DNA of 35,500 nt from Hyphomicrobiales bacterium (GTDB lineage Bacteria > Pseudomonadota > Alphaproteobacteria > Rhizobiales > Beijerinckiaceae). The stretch's first letter is position 1, and the number at the start of each line of letters is the position of its first letter. A program made the translations under genes and the position numbers. Below the pieces are notes generated by a model. That model saw only the letters and a program-made list of their open reading frames with translations. It did not search any database and had not been told where the DNA came from. This document shows positions 1-6,941 of the stretch, in pieces. The stretch is taken from assembly GCA_028290285.1 (NCBI GenBank), contig JAQGKD010000097.1, positions 1 through 35,500 of the forward strand. The letters are read 5' to 3'.

Positions 1-2
1 CC

Positions 3-671
3 GCGCTGTCCACGCTGTCCTTCGGCGCCCTCGCAGCCGATCTCCCGTCGCGCATCGTTGCCCCGTCCGCGCCGTATCTGTCGCCGGTGGCCAGCAACTG
101 GACCGGCTTCTACGTCGGCGTGCATGCCGGCTATGATTGGACGTCCGGCAAGTCCGCCTACATCAACTCCCAGCTGAGCGCGATCGACGTCAACACGAAG
201 CCGGACGGCATCGTGGGCGGCGCCCAGGTGGGCTATAACTACCAGTTCTCCAACAATGTCGTTGTGGGCGTCGAGGCAGATCTATCGGGCGCCGGCATCA
301 AGGATACGATTGCCGACCGGGCATCTCGCACCCTTGGAAACACGATCACCGCAAAAATCGACTACACCGCCACGGTGCGCGCGCGTCTCGGCTATGCGAT
401 GGGCGCGTTCCTGCCCTACCTAACGGGCGGCTACGCCATGGCCCACTCGAAGGTCTCCGCGACGGACGGCCCCCTCTCGGCCAGTGCGACCCTCCAGGGC
501 TGGACCATCGGCGGCGGCGCGGAATATGCCCTCACCAGCAACGTATCTCTGAAGGCCGAGTATCTTCACACGATGTTCCGCAGCCACACGTTCTTCGCCA
601 ATCAGAGCTATGCCTCGACCGCCAAGCCGAACTCGGACACTGTCCGCATCGGCGTGAATTACAAGTTCTGA
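3..671 (+). CDS. Omp31-like outer-membrane beta-barrel protein, 5' end cut by window edge
   Basis: The reading frame is open to the first bases of the window, so the gene begins upstream. The first visible residues (ALSTLSFGALAADLPSR) are the end of a signal peptide with an ALA-type cleavage site, so the internal GTG at 87 is not the true start. The mature part has the WTGFYVGVHAGYDW entry motif, alternating aromatic and hydrophobic strands, and ends in Tyr-Lys-Phe, the terminal aromatic expected of an outer-membrane barrel. This fits the small porin-like Omp25/Omp31 family common in Hyphomicrobiales, which are structural or passive-permeability proteins of the outer membrane. It is paralogous to the gene at 2111-2749, sharing the WTGFYVG, YQFSNN and GVNYKF/GVNYRF segments. 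A terminator follows directly. Family call firm; exact role unknown. Confidence 0.9.
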   Translation, partial: ALSTLSFGALAADLPSRIVAPSAPYLSPVASNWTGFYVGVHAGYDWTSGKSAYINSQLSAIDVNTKPDGIVGGAQVGYNYQFSNNVVVGVEADLSGAGIKDTIADRASRTLGNTITAKIDYTATVRARLGYAMGAFLPYLTGGYAMAHSKVSATDGPLSASATLQGWTIGGGAEYALTSNVSLKAEYLHTMFRSHTFFANQSYASTAKPNSDTVRIGVNYKF

Positions 672-692
672 TCTTACCTGATCGGACGACGC

Positions 693-725
693 AACCCGGC
701 GGTGGCGACACCGTCGGGTTTTTTT
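693..725 (+). terminator. Rho-independent terminator of the first omp gene
   Basis: A 12-bp stem (693-704 with 709-720, one G-T wobble, GCGA loop) is followed by an uninterrupted run of T to 725. It lies 22 bases after the omp stop codon. The palindrome ATGAGCTCAT directly follows at 726-735 and overlaps the stop codon of the leftward globin gene. Confidence 0.85.
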
Positions 726-731
726 ATGAGC

Positions 732-1184
732 TCATCCCGCGCGGATCGGCGCCTTCAGTGGCGGCAGGATCCCGCGGTGGAAATCGAGCGAGAGCTGCAA
801 TGAGTGCGCGATGCGGCGCGCGCGGTCGATGAACAGGTCGGCGGCATCGGGCGGGCAAAGCTCGCGCGAAACCTCTTCGAACAAAGCAAGCCAGCGCGTG
901 AAATGCACCCTGTCCAGGCCGGGAATTTTGACATGCGCGGGCACGGGCCGGCCGTCATAGCGCTTGCTCATCAGCACGACCGACGACCAGAAATCGACCA
1001 TCTTGGCCAGATGCGGTTCCCAGTCCGTGATCTGGGCCGAAAACACGGGCCCGAGCACCTCGTCCGCCCGGATGCGGTCATAGAAGCCATGCACCAGGGC
1101 GACGATCATCGCCTCGTCGATGCCAGCTGCCACTCCGGGCGCGGGCGGACGCAGCAAAGCATTCGGATCGGGCTTCTGGGTCAT
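732..1184 (-). CDS. Group III truncated haemoglobin
   Basis: A protein of about 150 residues of the 2-on-2 globin fold, group III (Campylobacter Ctb type). Visible landmarks are the B-helix FYDRIRADEVLGPVF, the E-helix WEPHLAKMVDFWSS with the His at the distal-side position seen in this group, and PAHVKIPGLDRVHFTRW, whose first His fits the proximal haem ligand. Group III globins bind O2 and NO in the cytoplasm and have been linked to NO or oxygen handling; the role here is inference. The start at 1184 (MTQKPDP) is preferred over upstream ATGs at 1217 and 1193 because AGAGG lies about 9 bases before it. It follows gpt on the same strand with a 75-base gap, so the two may be co-transcribed. 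Confidence 0.85.
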   Translation of the reverse strand: MTQKPDPNALLRPPAPGVAAGIDEAMIVALVHGFYDRIRADEVLGPVFSAQITDWEPHLAKMVDFWSSVVLMSKRYDGRPVPAHVKIPGLDRVHFTRWLALFEEVSRELCPPDAADLFIDRARRIAHSLQLSLDFHRGILPPLKAPIRAG

Positions 1185-1259
1185 GGGATGCATCCTCTGC
1201 ACATTGCCTAATCCCATGGAGGTTCAGGCAAAAGCCCCTGATCGTCGCAGACCGGCTGC

Positions 1260-1763
1260 TTACCCCCGCTCGTCCTTGGAGATCGGCGGCTGGAAGGCAA
1301 GGCCCATGTCCCAGGGAAAGTAGATCCAGGTGTCCTGCGACACTTCGGTGATGAACGTATCGACCAGCGGCCGACCCAGCGGCTTGGCGTAAACGGTCGC
1401 GAAATGGGCGTTGGGCAGCATTTCGCGCACCACGCGAGCGGTCGATCCGGTATCGACGAGATCGTCGATCACGAGCACGCCCTTGCCATCGCCGAGCTTC
1501 ACTACGTCGGGCGAAATGCCCTTGAGAACCTGAAGCCCGCTTTGCGTCTTGTAATCGTGATAGCTGGCAATGCAGACGGTCTCGATGATGCGCGTGCCGA
1601 GTTCGCGCGCGACGATGGCGGCAGGCACCAGCCCGCCGCGAGTGATGCAGACGATGGCATCGAACGGCCCGGCCTCCGCCAGCCGCCACGCCAGCGCCCG
1701 CGCATCGCGGTGGAACTGATCCCATGAAACCGGGAAGGCCTTCTGGGCATGAGGATCCGACAT
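1260..1763 (-). CDS. gpt: Xanthine-guanine phosphoribosyltransferase
   Basis: A 167-residue purine salvage enzyme that transfers the phosphoribosyl group of PRPP to xanthine, guanine or hypoxanthine in the cytoplasm. The PRPP-binding signature [14 protein letters not shown] is intact, an [10 protein letters not shown] loop precedes it, and the C-terminal WIYFPWDMG segment is the purine-contacting part typical of bacterial Gpt. Length is slightly above the E. coli enzyme (152). The start at 1763 ([10 protein letters not shown]) has GAGAGG just upstream; the frame is open 16 codons further but that stretch looks non-coding. It is the first gene of a probable gpt-globin unit, transcribed divergently from the second omp gene. 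Confidence 0.92.
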   Translation of the reverse strand: MSDPHAQKAFPVSWDQFHRDARALAWRLAEAGPFDAIVCITRGGLVPAAIVARELGTRIIETVCIASYHDYKTQSGLQVLKGISPDVVKLGDGKGVLVIDDLVDTGSTARVVREMLPNAHFATVYAKPLGRPLVDTFITEVSQDTWIYFPWDMGLAFQPPISKDERG

Positions 1764-2110
1764 GACGCCTCTCACAAATTCAGCTTCGGGTGCGCGACAG
1801 GCGCCATTCACCTCGTCCGATTAGCAAGCCCACAGCTCGGACGCGAGCAGAATTCACAACGGCTCCCCTAGGGAACGTTTCCCAAGCGTCGCGCTGACCC
1901 TGAAGGACTGTTATCCACAAGGGCAGTGATCGTTTTCCATAGTTGCGCGGTGTGACATTGAAGTAAGTGACGTTAACTCGACATTGACGTAGAGTGGATC
2001 ATGTTCAGTTCTCTCGTTTGGTTAATTTGACTCACCAGATCGTCATCGGCCTTGCCATCGATTTCGGCATGAACTGAACAAGATATTGTTAAATAAGGAA
2101 ATTTTATAAA
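1764..2110. other. 347-base divergent intergenic region between gpt and the second omp gene
   Basis: This segment must hold the promoters of leftward gpt and rightward omp. It becomes AT-rich towards omp, ending in TTGTTAAATAAGGAAATTTTATAAA just before the ATG; AAGGAA (2095-2100) is a plausible ribosome binding site 10 bases upstream. It holds GGGAA-CGT-TTCCC at 1871-1883, TTATCCACA at 1911-1919, a CtrA-like TTAA-N7-TTGA at 1973-1987, and a long-range 10-bp inverted repeat (2002-2080). I see no convincing -35/-10 pair and no gene. Confidence 0.5.
2002..2080. repeat. 10-bp inverted repeat in the omp leader
   Basis: TGTTCAGTTC at 2002-2011 is exactly complementary to GAACTGAACA at 2071-2080, with a 59-base loop, ending 30 bases before the omp start codon. 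It could pair in a leader RNA or mark two operator half-sites. Function is not known. Confidence 0.5.
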
Positions 2111-2749
2111 ATGTTTACTCGCCTTACCTTGGCTACCTCTTTCGTCGGCGTTTCGCTCGCAGCCCTGACCACCGGTGCCCTCGCAGCCGATCTGCCCTCG
2201 CGCCGCGCCGTGACCGCGCCCTACATCGCCCCGCTGCCGACCTGGACCGGCTTCTACGTCGGCGCGACCGCCGGCTATGATTTCTGGAGCAAGCTGAACG
2301 CCAAGCCGAACGGCTTCGCCGTTGGCCTCCGCGCCGGTTACGACTACCAGTTCTCCAACAACATCGTCGTGGGTCTGATCGCCGAAGGCGACTACAACTT
2401 CGGCCGCAAGTCCTTCGCAGGCGTGTCCGGCGTCACGCCCTACACGGCCACGATCAAGCATCGTGACACGTTCTCGCTCGACGCCCGCCTCGGCTACGCG
2501 ATCGACTCAGCGAACCTGGCCTATGTGGTCGGCGGTTATACCCGCACCGAGATCAAGATCACCGCTTCGGCTGCTGGCGCGACCGCAGGCGTCATCGGCA
2601 GCTCGAACTTCTGGAACGTCGGCGCTGGCTTCGAGCACAAGTTCACGCAGAACGTGTCCGGCTTCGCGGAATACCGCTTCAACAAGAACAGCAAGAGCAA
2701 CGCAGCGGACTTCAGCGAGATCAAGCTGGGCGTGAACTACCGCTTCTGA
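2111..2749 (+). CDS. Omp31-like outer-membrane beta-barrel protein
   Basis: A complete 212-residue protein. Residues 1-25 are a signal peptide (MFTRLTLATSFVG then a hydrophobic core to ALA-AD). The mature barrel opens with WTGFYVGATAGYDF, contains YQFSNNIVVGL and a GLRAGYDY strand, and ends GVNYRF with a terminal Phe for BAM-dependent insertion. It belongs to the small Omp25/Omp31 family of Hyphomicrobiales and is a paralogue of the gene at 3-671; both follow the signal peptide with AADLPSR. The ATG is supported by AAGGAA upstream and by the signal peptide. A strong terminator follows. The long AT-rich leader with a dyad suggests regulated or high expression, which is inference. Confidence 0.92.
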   Translation: MFTRLTLATSFVGVSLAALTTGALAADLPSRRAVTAPYIAPLPTWTGFYVGATAGYDFWSKLNAKPNGFAVGLRAGYDYQFSNNIVVGLIAEGDYNFGRKSFAGVSGVTPYTATIKHRDTFSLDARLGYAIDSANLAYVVGGYTRTEIKITASAAGATAGVIGSSNFWNVGAGFEHKFTQNVSGFAEYRFNKNSKSNAADFSEIKLGVNYRF

Positions 2750-2789
2750 CGATCCGGCCCGCCGCGGCCTGACCGTTGCAATTTTCGGC

Positions 2790-2819
2790 TCGGGCCCCTG
2801 ATCGGGGCCCGATCTTTTT
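2790..2819 (+). terminator. Rho-independent terminator of the second omp gene
   Basis: A perfect 9-bp stem (TCGGGCCCC at 2790-2798 with GGGGCCCGA at 2804-2812) with a 5-base loop, followed by TCTTTTT. It lies 40 bases after the omp stop codon. As after the first omp gene, the palindrome ATGAGCTCAT occurs just beyond it (2825-2834). Confidence 0.85.
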
Positions 2820-3050
2820 CTAAAATGAGCTCATCGCCTGGGCGGCGACACGTGCATCCGCTCTCAGAATAGCCTATCTGCGTTCAAGGCAATCGACTGG
2901 GGAGCAGGCGCCGGCGTTTGCAACGCGTACGCAGAACGTCTGTGTTGCGTCTTGCAACATCGCTTCACGCAGCGAAATGCAAAGCCTCTGTACAAGCCCG
3001 AGCGACCTCGGACCCATATCGGAGCCCGAGCGTCGTTGAAGTCTTCGCGA
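2820..3050. other. Convergent intergenic spacer without a recognised gene
   Basis: The spacer lies between the terminator of the rightward omp and the stop of the leftward cinA-like gene. It holds the palindrome ATGAGCTCAT (2825-2834), several TTGCAAC/TTGCG-type short repeats between about 2920 and 2990, and a 9-base direct repeat GCCCGAGCG (2996-3004 and 3024-3032). Open frames crossing it run antisense into the cinA-like gene and look like shadows. No promoter or RNA gene is evident. Confidence 0.4.
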
Positions 3051-3842
3051 TCAGCCGCGCGCGGCGCGCACCGCAGCCAGCATGGCGTTCACCTCGTTCA
3101 CAGCCGCCGACACCTCTTCAGGATCACGGCCGCGCACGACGATCTGGTTCTTGAATCGGCCGTCCACATAGGACGGGTAGGATCCGATCGAAAGCGCCGG
3201 ATGGGCCGAAGCCACCTCGCTCAGTCCTGCCGCATAGGCCCCCTCGGGCACATCCGCCTCAACCGACTGCATGGTCAGGCGCACGCCCGTTTGCAGCGTC
3301 GAGGCCACACCGTCGAGCATGGCCTGCATGATCATGGGCACGCCAGCCATGACGATGACGTTCCCGATGCGGAAACCTGGCACCTTGCTGACCGGATTGG
3401 GCACCAGCTCGCCCCCGCGCGGCACGCGGGCCATGCGCCGACGCGCGGCGTTCAGGTCCTCGGGCTTCATTCGCTCGAGCATGCCGGCGATGATCCGCTC
3501 ATCCTCGTAGAGCTCGACTCCGAAAGCCTTGGCGACCGCGTCGGCTGTGATGTCGTCGTGCGTCGGCCCAATACCGCCGGTCGTGAAGACATAGGTGTAG
3601 CGTGAGCGCAAGGCATTCAACGCATTTACGATTTCATCCTCGATATCGGGCACGATCCGCACTTCGCTAAGCACGATGCCGATATTGGTCATGTAATCGG
3701 CGATGTAGCCGATATTTTTGTCCTTGGTTCGTCCGGACAGGATTTCGTCGCCGATGACGAGAATGGCGGCCGTAATATCTGGCGCGCTCGAATGGGTTTG
3801 GGTCGCGACGCTTTCGGTCGCGGGCGGCTGTTGAGTGGTCAT
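3051..3842 (-). CDS. CinA-like protein, molybdopterin-binding (MoCF) domain only
   Basis: A 263-residue protein of the competence/damage-inducible CinA N-terminal family, a MogA/MoaB-like fold. After a disordered N-terminal 22 residues the domain starts at AAILVIGDEILSGRTKDKN; the signature TTGGIGPTHDD is at about 87-97, and MAGVPMIMQ follows near 180. It lacks the C-terminal PncC-type nicotinamide-nucleotide amidase domain of full-length CinA, so it is the short form often annotated in alphaproteobacteria. In full-length CinA this domain has ADP-ribose pyrophosphatase activity; whether that holds here is inference. It starts 70 bases upstream-strand of no close partner, and ends facing the omp gene convergently. 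Family firm, function uncertain. Confidence 0.88.
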   Translation of the reverse strand: MTTQQPPATESVATQTHSSAPDITAAILVIGDEILSGRTKDKNIGYIADYMTNIGIVLSEVRIVPDIEDEIVNALNALRSRYTYVFTTGGIGPTHDDITADAVAKAFGVELYEDERIIAGMLERMKPEDLNAARRRMARVPRGGELVPNPVSKVPGFRIGNVIVMAGVPMIMQAMLDGVASTLQTGVRLTMQSVEADVPEGAYAAGLSEVASAHPALSIGSYPSYVDGRFKNQIVVRGRDPEEVSAAVNEVNAMLAAVRAARG

Positions 3843-3911
3843 GAAAAAACTCCCGGCCCCGGTTTAGGAACAGCAAGGCCGGGCGCGCAAGCGAAAAAAC
3901 GACAGCGGACG

Positions 3912-4232
3912 CTACCGCTCGACGATTTGAACGACATCGTAGAGCGCGGGCTCGGCACCCTCGGTCAGCTGCCCGAAACGGGGCCATTTCTCCCGAAACT
4001 CGGGCGCGTGATGGGCCGCCGAAAGGAGCTCCGGATTCGCCCATTGCACGTAGTTGACAATGCGCAAGCCATCGTGCGCCCGATGGAGGCTGACCGAAAC
4101 GAAGCCGGGCTGCTTCGCCATGAAGGCGGCCCGCTCCTTCATGAGCTCCAGCACCTCGTCGCATTGCTCGGGCCGGGTTTCGACGGTCGTGATCTGGGTG
4201 ACGTAGCCGGATACATCGCTGATCTCTGGCAT
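3912..4232 (-). CDS. Small ABM-domain (antibiotic biosynthesis monooxygenase-like) protein
   Basis: A 106-residue alpha/beta ferredoxin-like single-domain protein. The pattern VTQITTVETRPEQCDEVLEL, then AAFMAKQPGFVSVSLHR, then IVNYVQWANPELLSAA matches the ABM family, whose members are cofactor-free monooxygenases or haem-degrading enzymes, or simply dimeric small-molecule binding proteins. No haem ligand can be assigned, so I do not call it a haem oxygenase. The start at 4232 is chosen because GAGGAG sits 7 bases upstream; the frame extends 39 codons further but into poor coding sequence. It lies 61 bases downstream of the FkbM gene on the same strand and may share its transcript. Confidence 0.8.
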   Translation of the reverse strand: MPEISDVSGYVTQITTVETRPEQCDEVLELMKERAAFMAKQPGFVSVSLHRAHDGLRIVNYVQWANPELLSAAHHAPEFREKWPRFGQLTEGAEPALYDVVQIVER

Positions 4233-4293
4233 GGCAGACTCCTCACACAACATGATGACCCGACAACGCGGATCCTGCCGAAAAGCCGCCTCC

Positions 4294-5130
4294 TTACCCG
4301 CGCTCCCAGGCGATATTGCTGCGCGTGCGCAGCACCTCGCGGTAGCCATAGTCCGGCAGCAGGTTGTCGAGATCGACCGACCAGCGGGAACGGGAATGCG
4401 CGCAGATCAGCAGTTGCGGCCACAGTGCGGGCGCGGCTTCACGAAAAAAGGGTTCGAGCACCACATCCTCCGCCCCTTCGATGTCGATCTTTAGAGCATC
4501 GACGCGGGGATAATTCTCCTCCGCGAGCACATTCTTGAGCGACTTGGCCGGAACGCGCAGATATTCCCCTCCTGAATCGCTGATGCGGATCGATGTTTCG
4601 CCCTGATTGCCGGGGTCGAGAAACAGCGTGATCTCCCCGTCCCGGTCGGCAATGGCGCAGTCGATGGCCTTGACCGTGGCAAAGGGATTTTGGCTGATAT
4701 TGTAGGTCAACCGTTCGAAAATGACCGGATGGGGCTCGATCGCGAGGATGCGCGCCCGGCTGCCGGCCCGAGCCGCCACGAATAAGCTGTAGCCGCCGAT
4801 ATTTGCGCCGATATCCACGAAAATCATGTCGTCTCGGATGCGGGTAGCAAGTAGCGCTCGCTCGGCGGGATCGAAGAATTGCGGCGTGAACAGGATCCGC
4901 TTCTCGCAGGTGTTGTTGTAGGGGTAAAGCCGCATGAGCGCGCCGAGCGCCTCGACATCCAGCGGCTGACCGCCGAGAGCCTTGACCGCGAGTCTCCGCA
5001 GGATGAAAGCACGTCGCGCTCCCGCCCAGCTCAAGGCACAGCGGCGCGTGCGATCCAGAATGCCCGCGGTGAGTCCCTTGGGCGCGTAGCATCCAAAGGG
5101 CGACAGGTCGTTTGGGATCGATCTCAGCAT
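4294..5130 (-). CDS. FkbM-family SAM-dependent methyltransferase
   Basis: A 278-residue protein with a class I methyltransferase fold. Motif I, VDIGANIGGYSL (105-116), binds the methionine part of SAM; IEPHP (131-135) fits the acidic residue that contacts the ribose; and KIDIEGAE (214-221) is the hallmark of the FkbM family. The first 75 residues form a variable N-terminal region. FkbM proteins generally O-methylate sugars or secondary metabolites; the substrate here cannot be told, and there is no adjacent polysaccharide or polyketide cluster to suggest one. The gene is divergent from map, sharing the 182-base gap 5131-5312. Confidence 0.85.
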   Translation of the reverse strand: MLRSIPNDLSPFGCYAPKGLTAGILDRTRRCALSWAGARRAFILRRLAVKALGGQPLDVEALGALMRLYPYNNTCEKRILFTPQFFDPAERALLATRIRDDMIFVDIGANIGGYSLFVAARAGSRARILAIEPHPVIFERLTYNISQNPFATVKAIDCAIADRDGEITLFLDPGNQGETSIRISDSGGEYLRVPAKSLKNVLAEENYPRVDALKIDIEGAEDVVLEPFFREAAPALWPQLLICAHSRSRWSVDLDNLLPDYGYREVLRTRSNIAWERG

Positions 5131-5245
5131 GACATGTCCGCGGCCATACTTTTACGTCCTGAGCGGGGGTGCTAAACGTCCTGTCCGAAAGACATTCTAT
5201 CATGCCGGCCCACCCCCATACCAGCATCCCCGGCAAACACCGGGC

Positions 5246-5273
5246 TTGCGCATAGTCTCGGCATGCTTAGATT
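5246..5273 (+). promoter_or_regulatory. Possible sigma70-type promoter for map-radC
   Basis: TTGCGC (5246-5251) and TAGATT (5268-5273) are separated by 16 bases, each 4 of 6 to the consensus, about 40 bases before the map start. Weak match; offered as a candidate only. Confidence 0.25.
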
Positions 5274-5312
5274 CAAACCCGACACATCCCGCCATACCCA
5301 TACGGACGAGCA

Positions 5313-6149
5313 ATGACATTCGTGGACGCGGCCCAGGCGCCGAGCCGGAAGACCGGGCAGATCAAGTTGCACGGCGAAGACGATTTCGCAGCCATGCGAA
5401 AAGCTGGACGGCTGACCGCCGAAGCGCTGGACATGCTGACCCCCCACGTCGTGACCGGCGTCTCGACCGAGGAACTGGACCAATTGGTCTTCGACTTCGC
5501 CATGGCGCACGGGGCCTACCCTGCCCCGCTTGGCTATCGCGGCTATCGCAAGTCGATCTGCACTTCGATCAATCACGTGGTCTGCCACGGCATTCCAGAC
5601 CACAAGCCCCTGCGCGATGGCGACATCGTCAACATCGACGTGACACTCATCGTGGATGGCTGGCATGGCGACTCAAGCCGCATGTATCTGGTCGGCAACG
5701 TGCCCCGCCGGGCCGAGCGTCTCGTCGAAGTAACCTATGAGGCACTGATGCGCGGCATTGCCGTGGTCAAGCCGGGCGCCACCACCGGCGATATCGGTGC
5801 CGCCATCCAGGAATTCGCAGAAGGCGAGCGCTGCTCCGTCGTCCGCGAATTCTGCGGCCACGGCCTTGGCCGCCTTTTCCACGACGAGCCCAACATCCTC
5901 CATTACGGGCGGCGCGGCGAAGGCGTCGTGCTCAAGCCCGGCATGTTCTTCACGATCGAGCCGATGATCAATCTCGGCCGACCGCATGTGAAGGTTTTGG
6001 CCGACGGCTGGACCGCGGTCACCCGCGATCGATCCATGACGGCGCAGTTTGAACACACCGTCGGTGTCACCGAGACGGGCGTCGAGATCTTCACCCTGTC
6101 GCCGATGGGCTACACGCAGCCGCCCTATGGCGCGCCACGCAACGCATGA
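5313..6149 (+). CDS. map: Methionine aminopeptidase, type I
   Basis: A 278-residue cytoplasmic metalloprotease that removes the initiator Met from new proteins. The five metal ligands of the pita-bread fold are all visible: Asp109 (NIDVT), Asp120 (HGDSSR), His183 (GHGLGR), Glu216 (IEPM) and Glu247 (QFEHT); the substrate-side His92 lies in CHGIP. No insertion separates it from ordinary type Ia enzymes. It has an N-terminal extension of about 18 residues before the catalytic domain. The ATG at 5313 is the first in frame, with GGACGAGC just upstream. Its stop codon overlaps the radC start (ATGA), indicating translational coupling. Confidence 0.96.
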   Translation: MTFVDAAQAPSRKTGQIKLHGEDDFAAMRKAGRLTAEALDMLTPHVVTGVSTEELDQLVFDFAMAHGAYPAPLGYRGYRKSICTSINHVVCHGIPDHKPLRDGDIVNIDVTLIVDGWHGDSSRMYLVGNVPRRAERLVEVTYEALMRGIAVVKPGATTGDIGAAIQEFAEGERCSVVREFCGHGLGRLFHDEPNILHYGRRGEGVVLKPGMFFTIEPMINLGRPHVKVLADGWTAVTRDRSMTAQFEHTVGVTETGVEIFTLSPMGYTQPPYGAPRNA

Positions 6150-6865
6150 GCCGCAAATCCGACTCAGACGTCGAGCCAAAGCCAGCTGCCGAAACGCCAC
6201 ATTATTCCGGGCATCGCGACCGGCTGCGTGCGCGCTTCGCCGAGGGCGGCGAGCGGGGCATGCCCGATTACGAGCTGCTGGAGCTGGTGCTTTTTCGAGC
6301 CATGCCGCGCCGGGATGTGAAGCCCGTTGCGAAAGCATTGATCGCCCGCTTCGGCTCCTTCGGTGAAGTCATCGGCGCCGCGCCCGAACGATTGCAGGAG
6401 ATCGAGGGCATAGGCGAATCCGTGGCTCTCGACCTGAAGATCGTCGAGGCCGCCGCCCGCCGCATGACCAAGGGCGCCGCCCGCGAACGCACGATCCTGG
6501 GCTCCTGGGCCGATGTTCTGGACTATTGCCGCACGGCTATGGCCTTCGCCGACCGCGAGGAGTTTCGCCTGCTCTTTCTCGACAAGCGCAACGGCCTGAT
6601 TGCCGATGAGGTGCAGGGCTCGGGAACGGTGGATCATACGCCGGTCTACCCACGCGAGATCGTCCGGCGCGCTCTCGAACTCAGCGCGACCGCGATCGTG
6701 CTCGTACACAATCACCCATCGGGCGACACAACGCCCTCTTCCGCGGACATTCGGATGACCCAAGAGATTATTGCGATCTCCAAGCCCATGGGTATCACCG
6801 TGCATGATCACATTATCGTCGGGCGACACGGGCATTCGAGCTTCCGCGGTCTAAAACTCATCTGA
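6146..6865 (+). CDS. radC: RadC/YicR-family protein with JAMM (JAB1/MPN) domain
   Basis: A 239-residue protein of the UPF0758 family. Residues about 20-110 carry the helix-hairpin-helix-like N-terminal part ([17 protein letters not shown]), and 115-239 the MPN/JAMM domain, with the zinc motif [15 protein letters not shown] (His188, His190, Asp201). Despite the historic name DNA repair protein RadC, a repair role was not upheld for E. coli; the fold suggests a metal-dependent hydrolase or a DNA-processing role linked to recombination or competence. The ATG overlaps the map stop by 4 bases. The map-radC order is common in alphaproteobacteria. Family certain, activity unproven. Confidence 0.93.
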   Translation: MSRKSDSDVEPKPAAETPHYSGHRDRLRARFAEGGERGMPDYELLELVLFRAMPRRDVKPVAKALIARFGSFGEVIGAAPERLQEIEGIGESVALDLKIVEAAARRMTKGAARERTILGSWADVLDYCRTAMAFADREEFRLLFLDKRNGLIADEVQGSGTVDHTPVYPREIVRRALELSATAIVLVHNHPSGDTTPSSADIRMTQEIIAISKPMGITVHDHIIVGRHGHSSFRGLKLI

Positions 6866-6941
6866 GTTCGCTATCCCAACGTCACGTTAACTTGCCGGCG
6901 TTAGTCTCCTGCGCATTGCATCGTGCGGAAGAATTTTCGAA

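Noticed and set aside
1911..1919. TTATCCACA, a perfect DnaA-box consensus, in the gpt-omp gap
   Set aside because: It is a single copy with no cluster of boxes, no AT-rich unwinding element arrangement and no dnaA, dnaN, hemE or parAB genes nearby, so I do not call a replication origin.
2915..3032. Short TTGCAAC repeats and a 9-base direct repeat in the spacer before the cinA-like gene
   Set aside because: Units are short, irregularly spaced and not flanked by genes reading away from them; not a CRISPR array or clear operator.
2952..3605. 217-codon open frame on the plus strand opposite the cinA-like gene
   Set aside because: His/Arg-rich translation and complete antisense overlap with a recognisable gene; treated as a shadow.
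6888..6906. TTAAC...GTTAG near the GGDEF-EAL start, looking like another CtrA box
   Set aside because: The spacing between the half-sites is 10 rather than 7 bases.
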